Positions 19,879 to 31,059 of a DNA stretch of 64,000 nucleotides are shown here, piece by piece. Each line of letters begins with the position of its first letter. The stretch's first letter is position 1. The position numbers and the translations under genes are program-made. Below the pieces are notes generated by a model. The model made no database searches. It had not been told where the DNA came from and saw only the letters and a program-made list of their open reading frames with translations. Source of the DNA: Adineta ricciae. Lineage: Eukaryota; Rotifera; Eurotatoria; Adinetida; Adinetidae. The stretch covers positions 1 to 64,000 of the forward strand of contig CAJNOJ010000296.1 in NCBI GenBank assembly GCA_905250025.1. Direction: 5' to 3'.

Positions 19879-21623
19879 ATGTTTGATCGACTGCATTCCA
19901 TGTACCTAGCCACCGGTCTTTTATGGACGCAAATAAGTACGTATGCAGAAGATTTGCCTAATTGAGCATGCAACACTCTGTGCTAGTTCAATATTTAGTG
20001 AACAAAATTTCACCCAGGACGCAAGATGGAAGTAAGTGAATAAATATTGAAACATGAATACATGTTTTTTGAATATCTGATAAAATGTACCATTGAGATG
20101 TTGAACATAAAGTTTTCTGTCTGATATGACATATTCATTTTTTTTTATTTGCGAGTCTACAATAATAGTTCTCGATAGAAGGGTATCCGTTTATTACATA
20201 GTGGCGCGCAGATCGTATTATGTAATGAAATCTGGTCAAGATACAAATGCTGGAACAAGTAGAGTAACTGCTTGGTTAACGATACAAAGAGCAGCGAATT
20301 CGGCAACACCAGGTTCTACTGTCTATGTTGGTCCTGGAATTTATTATGAAACGGTTACGATTAACGTAGAAGGAAATGCTCACAATGGGCCAATTACGTT
20401 CACTAGTTTGATATCAAACAACATGCCAATTATTTCTGGTAGAGTTTCACAGAATCCATCTGCCGATGAAACATTCAATGTCATCTATATTGAAGACAAA
20501 AGCTATTTACGTTTTGTCAATTTAGAACTAACAAATTTGAGAGCGGTAGAATGTAGTGGAGTGAGAATAATCGGTCCAGGAACGAATATTGGTAGGTTTC
20601 ACGCTTATCGATATTAAAATTATCCTTTTTGTTTCTAGAACTTCGAAATTTGCACATTCACGATATCCGTGGAGGTGGCGAAAATGGTGGTGCAATGGCG
20701 ATTACTGTTTACAACACAAATCAGAACACGAGTCGACGACAAGTGATTGTTGATAATTGCACCCTGCATGATTGTGAACCAGCATGGAGTGAAGCTTTGA
20801 CATTCAATGGAAATGTTGAAGAGATTCAAGTAACGAACAACAAAGTGTATAACATGAACAACATTGGAATCGATTTCATCGGTATGACTTTTGATGATTT
20901 CTCTAATTAAAAAGTTAACTGTAACATATTACTAGCTGGAGAAAGCTGGGCCGGTACACTGGGAGTTCGAAATGCTCGATGTGCGAATAACACAGTTTGG
21001 AACATTCACTCGGTTTACGATCATAGTGCAGCTGGTATCTATGTTGATGGAGCATCGAATATCACCATAGAGCACAACGTAGTACATCATGCAGATATGG
21101 GAATTGAAATTGGTGCAGAGAATAAAGGTCGAATGGCTACAAAGGTGATTGTTCGGAATAATTATCTTCATCACAATGACAAATATGGCTTAGCTTTTGG
21201 TGGATATGATTCTCAGTAAGTTATATTCACACATATTTTGGTAGTATCAATAAATGTGTACTGATACTTTACAGATGTGGTACAGTGACAAATAGTTCAT
21301 TTACTGGCAATCATCTTGAACAGAATGATACACATCTGACTGGTGGCGGAGAAATTTCCATTTCATTTGCTTCTGGTAATATAGTGCAGCGCAATACAAT
21401 AAAGCCAAACAGACAGAACGTAATCCTAGTAGCGAGTCAAAGAGGGGGTTTGAATAATCACTTCGATTATCAAAAGTACTATCCGAACGGACGAGGTGCA
21501 ACAAAAGAAAGTCTTATCTTCTATTGGGGACATAGAGAATACCAGGGTCTCACTACATTTCAAGAGAATACAAAGCAAGAGATGCATGCACAAACCAGTG
21601 TTGGTAAACGTGCCTTGGAGTAG
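19879..21623 (+). CDS. Secreted right-handed beta-helix protein, tandem copy 2
   Basis: Five exons: 19879-19936, 20202-20591, 20639-20881, 20936-21215 and 21275-21623, giving 439 residues. The order matches copy 1: signal peptide exon (MFDRLHSMYLATGLLW), DUF1565-like opening (SYYVMKSGQDTNAGT), then beta-helix rungs. Intron 1 is unusually long (265 bp against 58 and 64 in the sisters). Exon 3, intron 3 and most of exon 4 are almost identical to copy 3, while exons 2 and 5 are clearly diverged, which suggests gene conversion. Predicted extracellular, glycan-related. Confidence 0.85.
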
Positions 21624-22065
21624 AAACATTTGTTTACATAAGTTTTGAATAAAGATATATCGTGTTTGCCAGTCACATGACAACGACAACATTGTCAGAT
21701 GGTGAAAAGGTGAGAGAAAGAAAAAATTGAAAAATCTAATCATCGTTTCAATCGATAAAGGTGACGACACGTAGTCATGATTATTTTACATTTGCAAATG
21801 CATGGTCACCAAGAAAAACATTGATTACTAATGCCTCTAATGGCATCTTTTCACAAGGTAAATTTTTCGATTTGTTTCTGATACAAAACAAAATGGATTC
21901 ATTGCGCTGGAGGCTATGCATGACACAATTTGAAAAGAAACCGTTTATGACTAAACAGTAGAAGAGGTGTAAATATTTGCCTGCACTTTCAATCGCAACC
22001 AATGTATTATATAAAAAAACGACATAAACATCTACCACCTCATTCGTATTCACGATTTTCATCAT
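21624..22065. other. Spacer between beta-helix copies 2 and 3
   Basis: 442 bp, related to the spacer after copy 1. No gene is supported. Confidence 0.5.
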
Positions 22066-23590
22066 ATGTCTTTTCAAATTCAACTTATATGTTTGATCAG
22101 TGCCCTATTATGGATGCAAATAAGTATGCACACGAACGCCTATCATATGATTGAGCTTGACATGTTTTATGTGTTTATTTTAAATAGTGGCGGGTAAATC
22201 TTACTACGTGACCAAATCTGGCAAGGATACTAATGCAGGAACTACTGAAGCCACTGCTTGGTTAACAGTTCAAAAAGCAGCGAATTCAGCAACACCTGGT
22301 TCTACTGTCTATATTGGTGCTGGTACTTATTATGAAGCTGTCACAATTAATGTTCAAGGCAATGCTCAAGACGGACCGATTACGTTCACTAGTTTGACAT
22401 CAAACAGTGCACCGATTATTTCTGGCAGAGACACAAAAAAAGCATCCGCTGATGGAACATTAAATATAATCTTTGTTCAAAATAAAAGTTACCTCCGCTT
22501 TGTCAACTTAGAATTGACAGGTTTGAAATCGACAGAATGCAGTGGAGTGAGAATTATTGGCGCTGGAACCAATGTTGGTAGGTTTTGAACCTGTCGTTAT
22601 CAAAAATATAGTTTTTGTTTGTAGAACTTCGAAATTTGCACATTCACGATATCCGTGGAGGTGGCGAAAACGGTGGTGCAATGGCGATTACTGTTTACAA
22701 CACAAATCAGAACACGAGTCGACGACAAGTGATTGTTGATAATTGCACCCTTCATGATTGTGAACCAGCATGGAGTGAAGCTTTGACATTCAATGGAAAT
22801 GTTGAAGAGATTCAAGTAACGAACAACAAAGTGTATAACATGAACAACATTGGAATCGATTTCATCGGTATGACTTTTGATGATTTCTCTAATTAAAAAG
22901 TTAACTGTAACATATTACTAGCTGGAGAAAGCTGGGCCGGTACACTGGGAGTTCGAAATGCTCGATGTGCGAATAACACAGTTTGGAACATTCACTCGGT
23001 TTACGATCATAGTGCAGCTGGTATCTATGTTGATGGAGCATCGAATATCACCATAGAAAACAATGAAGTACACCATTCAGACATGGGAATTGAAATTGGT
23101 GCAGAGAATAAAGGTCAAATAGCTACGAAGATGACTGTACGAAATAATTATCTTCATCACAATGACAAATATGGATTGGCCTTCGGTGGATATGATTCTA
23201 AGTAAATGATTTCTTAAGAGTTTCTTTTTTTGTTAATGATTAACGAAAATGAACGCCTTTAGACGTGGGCGAGTGGTGAATAGTTCATTTACTGACAATC
23301 GTCTTGAACAAAATGACAACAATCATACAGGTGGTGGAGAAATTTCGATTTCGTATGCATCTGGTAATACAGTTCTCCGAAATACTATCAAACCAAATGT
23401 TCAAAATGTGATTCTTCTGGTCGACCAAAAGGGAGGACTAAGCAATACATTAGACTATCAGAAGTATTATCCATATGGACAAGGTGCAACAGAAAAGAAT
23501 CTTATTTTCTATTGGGGTGACAATGAATACGATGGATTGAGCGCTTTTCAAAAGAAAACCAAACAGGAAGCGCATGCTCAAGTAGTTTAG
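22066..23590 (+). CDS. Secreted right-handed beta-helix protein, tandem copy 3
   Basis: Five exons: 22066-22123, 22188-22577, 22625-22867, 22922-23201 and 23263-23590, giving 432 residues. The signal peptide is MSFQIQLICLISALLW, and the DUF1565-like opening is SYYVTKSGKDTNAGT. The C-terminus is shorter and lacks the basic tail of copies 1 and 2. Intron 2 resembles that of copy 1 more than copy 2, while exon 3 to mid exon 4 is nearly identical to copy 2, so the gene is a mosaic. Its stop lies 40 bases from the stop of the convergent GH99-like gene. Confidence 0.85.
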
Positions 23591-23630
23591 AGTTTGAACA
23601 TGTTTGAAAAGTACAATTTTTTCCCAATTC

Positions 23631-25446
23631 CTAACCATTAAATATATAACTGAACCGACCATCCGGAGCAGTGTCTCCATTTTGAAAAAGACTGAGAATA
23701 TCGCCGTCATGTATCATATTATCTACCCACTTGAAATTAACCTTGATAGGAGCTGTGCTATTGAAACCTAATAACGTTCTGGGAATAGCGAATTGTAGTT
23801 CATTGTTAACAGTGACAAAAGCAATTTGTGAAACGAGTTGCCAAATCCAACCAGACTGACTTCGTTCGATAGATGCAAGTGAACCATTAATGTGACGATT
23901 AACTACGATATCAAATCCTTCCCATCCTGTCGTAAAATTTTGATCAATATCAATAAAGAGTAACATCCAGTTAGAACTATTATTCGCATTCGTCAGTGTC
24001 TTATTAGTTCGAGCATAAAAGTAAACATTGTTCATGTCTCTCGCTACTTTGACTAAGGTAATATCATTTCGACCGGTATCATCCTGGTACCGCATACTAG
24101 TGTTGTATCCAATTTCATCGCGATGTTCTACGTCATTGATATAATCAATGAATGATGGTCCAACCGTTTCCCATTGCGTAAAATCTGGTTCAATATTGAT
24201 GGTTTTTGGTTCAGTAGGTATTGGAACAGTTCGAGCGCCTTTATAACGACGAACATTGCTCACTAATTGATAATAATAAGCATCCTGATAATAATTTCCT
24301 AAGAAACCGTTGCATATTGATAACTGAATACAAATCACACTGCCTACCTTCAGGATACCCTCCGCTAACTCCACCAGCGCAAGGTTCAATATCACGACTA
24401 TGTTCCCAATCGAATTCATCGACGAACATAACTGGAAGTTTTATACTAGCGAATTCCGATAGACGCATAGCAATCCATTCATTCCAACCAGTAACAAATA
24501 CGAACTGTGGATCAATTTCTATGACACGTTCCCATTGCTCTTGCATATTCAATCCGTACGGTGTCAATGTGTTACCCGATGGAATAGTATTGTTATGAAA
24601 ACTACGTCCATGAGAACCAACTTCACTCATCGATCCCAATCGATTGCCAACGGCGTTCTGTGCGACACCCACAGTCATTTGTTCCGATATGTTTGTACTC
24701 GTTTTGTAGATATGTTGAGGATATATTTCTAGCCAACCCCATTGATTGGCACCAGTTGGTCCAGTGAAATAATCAGGCTGAGGCGTTCGAAAAGTAAAAA
24801 AATTTAAAATATCCGGACGCGTTTGAAAGGATTGTGGATTGGCAAGGATGAATGGCTTGCCTTCCCATCGAAACCACAGTTCTGAATAATAGTTTATCTT
24901 ATAAATGTTGTCGAAAAGAACTTGCACTGTTCCGAGCGGTGATCCGAAAGGTGTGAGAAATGCAACTTGCGGTGTTGATCCTCCTACTGCACGCACATCG
25001 GAAAAGGCTTGGCATATAGCTCGAAACGACTCGAGATAAACAGCAGTATTCGTGACATCGAAGAAGATAACATCAACACCAGCATTGACCAGCATTCTCG
25101 CATGTCGACGAATAACCCATTGATCGTTTGAACGATAGTAGCCAAAATAAGGTTCACCCCAGTGATGATAATGAGTCATCGGTCCCCATGCGGAATTATT
25201 TGGTTCTAACATTGCATTTGGATGAGCTGTGAGAATTTTACTGATGTCAAATGGTCCGTCAGGTGATTCAAAACCAAGCCAGAGAAAATAAAACATACCA
25301 ACGAATCGATCTGGTCGTGGTGGCGGTACTGTTTTGGGAAGAGAACGACCAAGGCCATCGGTTGCCGTCCATGTATCGCTCATCAAATCTACCGAGGCAA
25401 CAGGTCGTATCCATATTAACAACAGAAAGACAAGTAGAGATAGCAT
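23631..25446 (-). CDS. Secreted GH99/GH71-like glycoside hydrolase with CBM9-like C-terminus
   Basis: Two exons, 25446-24348 and 24298-23631, phase 1, give 588 residues. Signal peptide: MLSLLVFLLLIWIRPVAS. The catalytic part begins near GMFYFLWLGFESPDG, continues with HHWGEPYFGYYRSND and AGVDVIFFDVTN, and ends with FVFVTGWNEWIA. The acidic residues in FFDVTN and GWNEW match the general pattern of GH99-like and WbsX-type (beta/alpha)8 enzymes; the exact family is uncertain. From about residue 400 the C-terminus (DFTQWETVGPSFIDY, MLLFIDIDQNFTTGWEGFD) looks like a CBM9 or DOMON-like sugar-binding domain. Such architecture is mainly bacterial, so horizontal origin is likely. Predicted extracellular polysaccharide degradation, beside the beta-helix genes. 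Confidence 0.75.
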
Positions 25447-25591
25447 ACCTAAAATGAAAACAAATAATCATCTCGAATATAAATACGGTTACTGTGCTTC
25501 TTATCTTAGTGATAAACAAGAATGGTTTATCTTTCTTTCTGAATATTTCACATGCTAACACGAGGACGTCTTTTTTCGTTGTCCATCGATC

Positions 25592-27367
25592 ATGTTTGTG
25601 TCAGGGAACATCGTCCGTTATCAATTGGCTTGCCCATCATTCGATGATTTGCACTTTCGAAATGAATCCTTCTTGAAAATTGTCGTGCAATGTTATCGAG
25701 CAGATGATAGCCAATTTCCTCTGACTAAAGAAATCTTTCTCTTTGGACATGTCAAACCGGCAGTGACAATCACGTGCAACAACGTTCAATTTCGCCAATC
25801 GGCTGAACCTATCCTTTATACATGCAATTATAATATTGATAATCTACCACCAGGTAATTATTCGATTTTTGCATATGAAGATTTCTCAGATACACATGGG
25901 TCATTGGAGCATCCAGAGAAGCAAGCATTTGGATGGAGTACGAATGAAACAGGCGAGAAATGGACTCAACATGCAATTTCGAATTCAAATGCTGATATTA
26001 TTTTACGTAAACCTCATTCATTCTTTGCTATCGGTTATCCAACAGAAACAGACACGGCACGATTCTATCGAATCGATCGTATTCCAGTTTTACAATTAAA
26101 TGCCTCTACGCCCAGCGATCGAGGTTATGCACATGGATATCTACTAGCTCCTCATATACTCGATTGGTTTTATTTTTACTTACTAGAAGAAAACTTTGGA
26201 TCGATAACAAAATATAAGGAATTCTATGCATATGTAGATCCATCATCGAAATTCTTCCATTATCCAACTGAATATTTATGTGAAATCCAAGGAATACTAC
26301 TTGGAATGCAAGCAAGAATAGATTGTAAGCTCTATCTTCATGAGCTGAAGCGTCCATTTAATATGATTGACCTTCTTGCCATGAATTCATATATTGAGCG
26401 TCGAACAATAAGATCAGATGCGCGTACGGATGATCCAAACTGTAGTCAAGTTGTCGTTGGGAATACTTTAACAGCTGATCAACGAATCATTGCTGGTCGC
26501 AATATGGATGGCGAATGTGATATTCGTCGTGTGACTGTCTCGACTACTCTACTATTTGCTATCAATAGTTCGAGCGCATCGAAAGAATACCGTTATGTTA
26601 GCTTATCGTGGCCCGGAATGGTAGGTGTACTATCTGGCGTCAATGAAACTGGATTCTATTCGATGGAAAATGCTGGACCTTCACAAATTGGAGGACAGAT
26701 TAAAGGTTTGACACCTGTTTCTTATGTGGCAACTCATGCACTACGAACACTTAATGCTCGCTCAATCACGAAAGACGATATGAAAGCTGCATTTGAAAAA
26801 TTCACACCTGATTCAACGCTTAACAATGATTCAAAATGTTGGCCGACAGACAAAGCTATCAGTGAACTGAAAGGGCCTATCTGTGGTCCTGGTAGCATAT
26901 TTGTTTTCGCCACAATATCAGACCAGGAGAATAGTGCATTTGTATTAGAAGGCGATCGGTACGGAGGATGTCTAAGAACTTCTCTGCAAGCGCCGCCATA
27001 TATCCCTGATTGTATATTAGCAACGAATCACTTCCTCCGCTATGGATTTACTTCTTCATCCGGCGAAGACTATCGCAATTTTGAATCAAATGTCAGTTTT
27101 AATTCATTGCATCGTTACGAAAGTATTCGACAACAAATGGAAGCGCTGTTTCGTTTGAAAAAGAGTACGACGTATTTGGACGTGCAAGACATTCGATCAT
27201 TATTGCAATCAGCATGCACAGGACATACGGAACATACAATTGAAGTAGAACTTGAACTCAATGGTAAAATCACACTACATATTCATTTAGCAGCATTGGA
27301 ATTTGGAATGTGGTATGCACCCTACGAACCAGCACAAACGATTATATTCGAAGAATTGTTTCAATAG
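25592..27367 (+). CDS. Ntn-hydrolase of the acyl-CoA:6-APA acyltransferase / C45 type
   Basis: 591 codons from the first ATG. The 5' end is uncertain because no signal peptide is visible there and an upstream exon is possible. The C-terminal half carries the Ntn-hydrolase core: DDPNCSQVVVGNT, with Cys284 as the predicted N-terminal nucleophile after self-cleavage, then AGRNMDGECD (the N-x-D motif of the PLB, NAAA and AAT group), SLSWPGMVGVLSG and ETGFYSMENAG. The N-terminal 150 residues, with VTITCNNVQF and YNIDNLPPGNYSIFAYED, look like a beta-sandwich. The expected chemistry is amide or ester bond hydrolysis. It lies head to head with the GH99-like gene (146 bp between ATGs), so the two may share a promoter. 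Confidence 0.7.
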   Translation: MFVSGNIVRYQLACPSFDDLHFRNESFLKIVVQCYRADDSQFPLTKEIFLFGHVKPAVTITCNNVQFRQSAEPILYTCNYNIDNLPPGNYSIFAYEDFSDTHGSLEHPEKQAFGWSTNETGEKWTQHAISNSNADIILRKPHSFFAIGYPTETDTARFYRIDRIPVLQLNASTPSDRGYAHGYLLAPHILDWFYFYLLEENFGSITKYKEFYAYVDPSSKFFHYPTEYLCEIQGILLGMQARIDCKLYLHELKRPFNMIDLLAMNSYIERRTIRSDARTDDPNCSQVVVGNTLTADQRIIAGRNMDGECDIRRVTVSTTLLFAINSSSASKEYRYVSLSWPGMVGVLSGVNETGFYSMENAGPSQIGGQIKGLTPVSYVATHALRTLNARSITKDDMKAAFEKFTPDSTLNNDSKCWPTDKAISELKGPICGPGSIFVFATISDQENSAFVLEGDRYGGCLRTSLQAPPYIPDCILATNHFLRYGFTSSSGEDYRNFESNVSFNSLHRYESIRQQMEALFRLKKSTTYLDVQDIRSLLQSACTGHTEHTIEVELELNGKITLHIHLAALEFGMWYAPYEPAQTIIFEELFQ

Positions 27368-28145
27368 ATATTCCTTCAACGATGCGTTTTTAAAATCTGA
27401 AAAAAAAAGAGCAAGTCCGATTGTCGAAACATTTGTTTTTTTTTTAAATAGTTGTGACAATAAAACAGTTCAATCGATCACCATGATTTTCATTGAAGTT
27501 GGAATGCGCAGATAACCGAATTAAAAAAGAACAAGATTTTCGAAAAGATGCTGGTAGACGATCTATGAAAAAGAAAATCAATGGGTCTATTCTTTCTTCT
27601 TCGTTCAGTAGAAATTTTGGTTTCCATCACACTATCGTAGTTCGTGCAAGAATGTGACATATAGTTGTGCACTGTTAATTTGTGCTGTTCACCATCAGTT
27701 GTGTGTTTACCTGAACTGATAACAGATTTCTATCCGCGAAATAAAGAATCATAAACTATAAATTGTATTACTTGAGACACGAAACAATGAACGCATTCAT
27801 GTATCGTTGGAGGTACTCTTTCAAACTTGAAAATCATATTTAAAATTATTTACAGTGATGAACACGTTCGATTTTCTATATAACATAACGATGCAAACGA
27901 GACTTGCTCTATAATAGCTGCTTTATCAATTTCTTATTTTATAAATACTCGCTAGAAAGTAGTAAGAGAGAGAGAGTATCCAAGTAAACTGTTCTCAGTT
28001 TACAAGCAGTTTATAATGTTTGCATTCAACTGATAGGGATGTGATAACAATACATGAATATTATAAAACACACTATATTTCGTTTTTCTTGCTTTAAAAC
28101 AAAGTTCTACAAACGGAGATACTCATAAGCAAAACAGTTTGTCTT
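27368..28145. other. Intergenic region, no supported gene
   Basis: About 780 bp, AT-rich, with poly-A/T runs and a short GA repeat near 27965. No tRNA, repeat pair or coding frame is recognised. Confidence 0.4.
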
Positions 28146-28589
28146 ATGGCTCTTTCCTATCTTTCCTACTGGTTACTAATAGTTAGTGCATACAATTTTA
28201 TCGGCGCAGCATTTCTAGCCTGCAAACCAGAATCGTTAGAACATCTATTCGTTGGTAGTGCAAATATTTTAATCAATGACGGCATGACAGTGCCAATCCT
28301 ACGACGAGTTATTGTTTGGTGGACATTAACATTTGCTGTCTTACGAACATTAACTGCATTCTCTTTGCACCACCGTGCATTGTATCTATCGACTCTATGG
28401 TCATTTCTGGTCTGGTTAGGATGGTCATGTAGTGAAGCATTTTATTTTCAAACAGTCCCACCATATACATTGTCATTTGGAATGGGTATGGGAACTATTT
28501 CAACGATTTGGTTATTATTCTATCTGCCGACAATGTGGTCAATTACCGCGAATAAAAGGTTGAAAACAGAAAAACTTCATTGCAAATAG
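28146..28589 (+). CDS. Small four-helix membrane protein, Erg28-like
   Basis: 147 residues, single exon. There are four hydrophobic segments. The pattern RRVIVWWTLTFAVLRTLTAF, HHRALYLSTLWSFLVW, SEAFYF and a last helix recalls Erg28, the small ER scaffold that holds sterol C4-demethylation enzymes together. Length and topology fit (Erg28 is about 140-150 residues), but the match is judged by eye. The tail is basic (KRLKTEKLHCK), compatible with ER residence. It converges with the lectin gene that follows. Confidence 0.5.
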   Translation: MALSYLSYWLLIVSAYNFIGAAFLACKPESLEHLFVGSANILINDGMTVPILRRVIVWWTLTFAVLRTLTAFSLHHRALYLSTLWSFLVWLGWSCSEAFYFQTVPPYTLSFGMGMGTISTIWLLFYLPTMWSITANKRLKTEKLHCK

Positions 28590-28653
28590 ATTTTTTTTTT
28601 GATCAGTCTTAGTTTATGTTGGACATGTGAGTAAGAAAAAAAGTAAAAAAGAA

Positions 28654-29325
28654 TTATCCCGTTTGTGCTGTATTTGTTTGCCAGACGATCGAGTTACTGT
28701 TGTCAGTCCAGATTAGGTTTCCAGAATCGGATATTTTAAAACAGAATGGTTTTCCAGTGCCATTATTATAAATGTTAGCCGCCCATAGTACTGTTTGATT
28801 ACGCGTTGCGTAGACAACTAAATTACGATCAGTTTGTAGAGCAAGAAAACATGGAACGGATGTGGAAGTTTGATTTGCAGTCCATATAGCTTGTGCAGTT
28901 ACATTTCCATAGCTATAAGCTTTGAAAACACCAAATTGATTGTTTAACATCCCAGCTGCATAAGTTTGTGATGTTGGAGAATAAAGAAATTGATCATTGT
29001 AGAAAGTTATACTGGTATTATATACGCAGGCCGATGACGGAGGTGCAGTCGTAGTAGTTGCTGTTGTTGTTGTTGAACTTTTATCTAGAAAAAGAATGAA
29101 AAAAACAAAGCTTGTTTCTATGTAGTCGATTCTTGGGTACTTGTTACAGTTGTACTGACTAAACTCGTATTTGTAGAGCTTGTAGCTAGAAAAAAAAATG
29201 CAATCACATGTATACTGGTATCATCGCAATGCTAAACCTGATGTTCGCCAAAGGACGATTAAAACTGCTAGTACATTTCCTGCGATTAACAAGCCGAGAA
29301 TCAATCCAGCGACAAACACATTCAT
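28654..29325 (-). CDS. Membrane-anchored bulb-type lectin protein
   Basis: Three exons on the minus strand: 29325-29238, 29185-29141 and 29084-28654, giving 187 residues. Exon 1 encodes one membrane segment or uncleaved signal anchor (MNVFVAGLILGLLIAGNVLA, then VLIVLW). Exon 2 is a 45-base Ser/Thr linker. Exon 3 carries more Thr linker and a B_lectin domain (YSPTSQTYAAGMLNNQFGV, DRNLVVYATRNQTVLWAAN, SIVWQTN). The lectin part is close to that of the gene at 8584, but the N-terminal Cys module is replaced by a membrane anchor. All junctions are phase 1. Predicted cell-surface glycan binding. Confidence 0.7.
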
Positions 29326-29523
29326 TTCAGAATGAATCTTTTTGTGAATACAGTTTACTTTTGCAGTCTATTGTTTCACCATCACTTGTGAATAGGTCTT
29401 CAGATGATATGTAAAAAATAATTAAAAAAGAAAACATACAAATATTCGTATTCTATGACTTGTTCGAATAGAAAGACAAAGTACATTTCGTTTTATTATA
29501 ATTAAAAAAGAAAGCTTTATATT

Positions 29524-31059
29524 CTAATGATGCTCTGCCCGTTGTTTGCTACCATCTATCCATCGTTTCAGATCTTCTAAATTTCTCGGTTCGAAACGAC
29601 ATTTGAACATTTTTGGTTGCACAACGAGACCGGTAGGTCGTGCATTGATTTCCATTCCATCTAAGATTGCGGCATCTTCTTTATTCAATGGTCCGAGAAT
29701 GCGAAATCCAATGATGAGTCGAACGAGAAATGTGTATAGTTCTCGATTCGCTAAATGAGCACCAATACACATTCGTGTCCCAGCACCATATGCGTAATGA
29801 GGTGTACCATCCACATCACCTAGATAGCGATCGGGATTGAATTGATACGGATCTTCGAAATGATTCTCATCGTAGTCACCGGCAAATGCATTCATATAAA
29901 ATGACGTACCAGCTGGAATTCGTGAACCTTCGTATTCAATCTCTTGAACACTACGTCGAGGAAGACTCATATGGTGAACAGTATAATAACGAAGAATTTC
30001 TTTGTAGAGAGCGGTGACATATGGAACTTGTTCTTCATCAAGACATCTATCCCATGCATCACCATTCGGATAGACATCGAGAATTTCTCGATAGGCACGT
30101 TCCTGAATTTCTTGACCATGTGGCGATGAAAGGTAACCAATGCCGAGAATAATGTTTGCTGGAACTGTTTCGAGAGCAGCACTGATCATTGTCAAACAAA
30201 TGCTTCGAATTTCTGTTTCATTTAATTTAGCAGATGGATCTTTAAGGATATTTCCCGTTATACATGGTTTATCGACTCCATTAGCAATGTCTTTTTTTAG
30301 ACCATTCAATAGGCGAACAAGATAACGATCTCGACGTTGACGAATTGTCGCTGCTTCATTTGATCGTGCAGGAAATATTCGTAGGAGGGGAACATAATCT
30401 TGCCAATTATTCGATGCTGATCGCAACTGTGCCACAGCTCCTTCAACTGTAACTATCTCTTTCAAAAGTGCATCATCCGACGAAGCTATTCGTGTGCCAT
30501 AATTAAGGGTTAACGATGTATTTAATGCAAATCGCTGAAGATGAGGAATAATATTAATATCAGCTTTGCCATCTTGACATTCGTGCAATATTTCGTTGAT
30601 TGCAATATATGATTCATGATCGATGATGGGCATGTATGTCTGAACAGCTGGTTTATTCAATGCAGTCGCTGCTGCCTTACGACGCTGTTTACATGACTCA
30701 TCCCACGGCGAAGTACCAATAGATAAAACTTCACTGCTGACAACATTATGAAATGTATGCAATGCCGGCCGGCTGATCAGTGCGGCTTGATTTTTAACCC
30801 AGAAATACTTGATCGAATCGTACGAGTTTGCCACTACAATGCGTCGATTTCCCATGCGAATTTGAAATACTGGACCCAATTTTTTCGCTAATTTTGAGAG
30901 TGATTTCGAATGATTCTCACCCAGCTGAAATAAACTGCCAAATACTGGCCAGTTAGGGGCTTCAGGAAGTCCGTGGATCTTCGGAATGTCAGTGGTATCG
31001 AATATTTTGACAAGAAAAATTAGGACGGCAACGACACCAAGTAGAACAAAAATCATCAT
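29524..31059 (-). CDS. Cytochrome P450, CYP504 (phenylacetate hydroxylase)-like
   Basis: Single exon, 511 residues, start at 31059. An N-terminal membrane anchor (MIFVLLGVVAVLIFLVKIF) is followed by a proline-rich hinge (LPEAPNWPVFGS). KEILR gives the ExxR motif and YAYGAGTRMCIGAHLA the haem loop with Cys431. The I-helix reads AALETVPANI instead of the usual AGxDTT. This helix and the block SRPALHTFHNVVSSE with IGTSPWDESCKQRRKAA resemble fungal phenylacetate hydroxylases of the CYP504 family. Predicted ER-bound monooxygenase acting on small aromatic acids or xenobiotics. Lack of introns and fungal likeness suggest horizontal origin. Confidence 0.85.
   Translation of the reverse strand: MMIFVLLGVVAVLIFLVKIFDTTDIPKIHGLPEAPNWPVFGSLFQLGENHSKSLSKLAKKLGPVFQIRMGNRRIVVANSYDSIKYFWVKNQAALISRPALHTFHNVVSSEVLSIGTSPWDESCKQRRKAAATALNKPAVQTYMPIIDHESYIAINEILHECQDGKADINIIPHLQRFALNTSLTLNYGTRIASSDDALLKEIVTVEGAVAQLRSASNNWQDYVPLLRIFPARSNEAATIRQRRDRYLVRLLNGLKKDIANGVDKPCITGNILKDPSAKLNETEIRSICLTMISAALETVPANIILGIGYLSSPHGQEIQERAYREILDVYPNGDAWDRCLDEEQVPYVTALYKEILRYYTVHHMSLPRRSVQEIEYEGSRIPAGTSFYMNAFAGDYDENHFEDPYQFNPDRYLGDVDGTPHYAYGAGTRMCIGAHLANRELYTFLVRLIIGFRILGPLNKEDAAILDGMEINARPTGLVVQPKMFKCRFEPRNLEDLKRWIDGSKQRAEHH

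Larger units (their letters stand above)
17997..23590 (+). repeat. Three-gene tandem array of beta-helix genes
   Basis: Units start at 17997, 19879 and 22066. Exons 2, 3 and 4 are exactly 390, 243 and 280 bases in all three; exon 1 and exon 5 vary. The spacers 19551-19878 and 21624-22065 are also recognisably related, so whole units were duplicated rather than single exons. Confidence 0.85.

Noticed and set aside
25494-25676. A first exon with signal peptide for the Ntn-hydrolase
   Set aside because: The candidate leader is in a different frame and no convincing GT-AG pair joins it to the main exon; left as uncertain.
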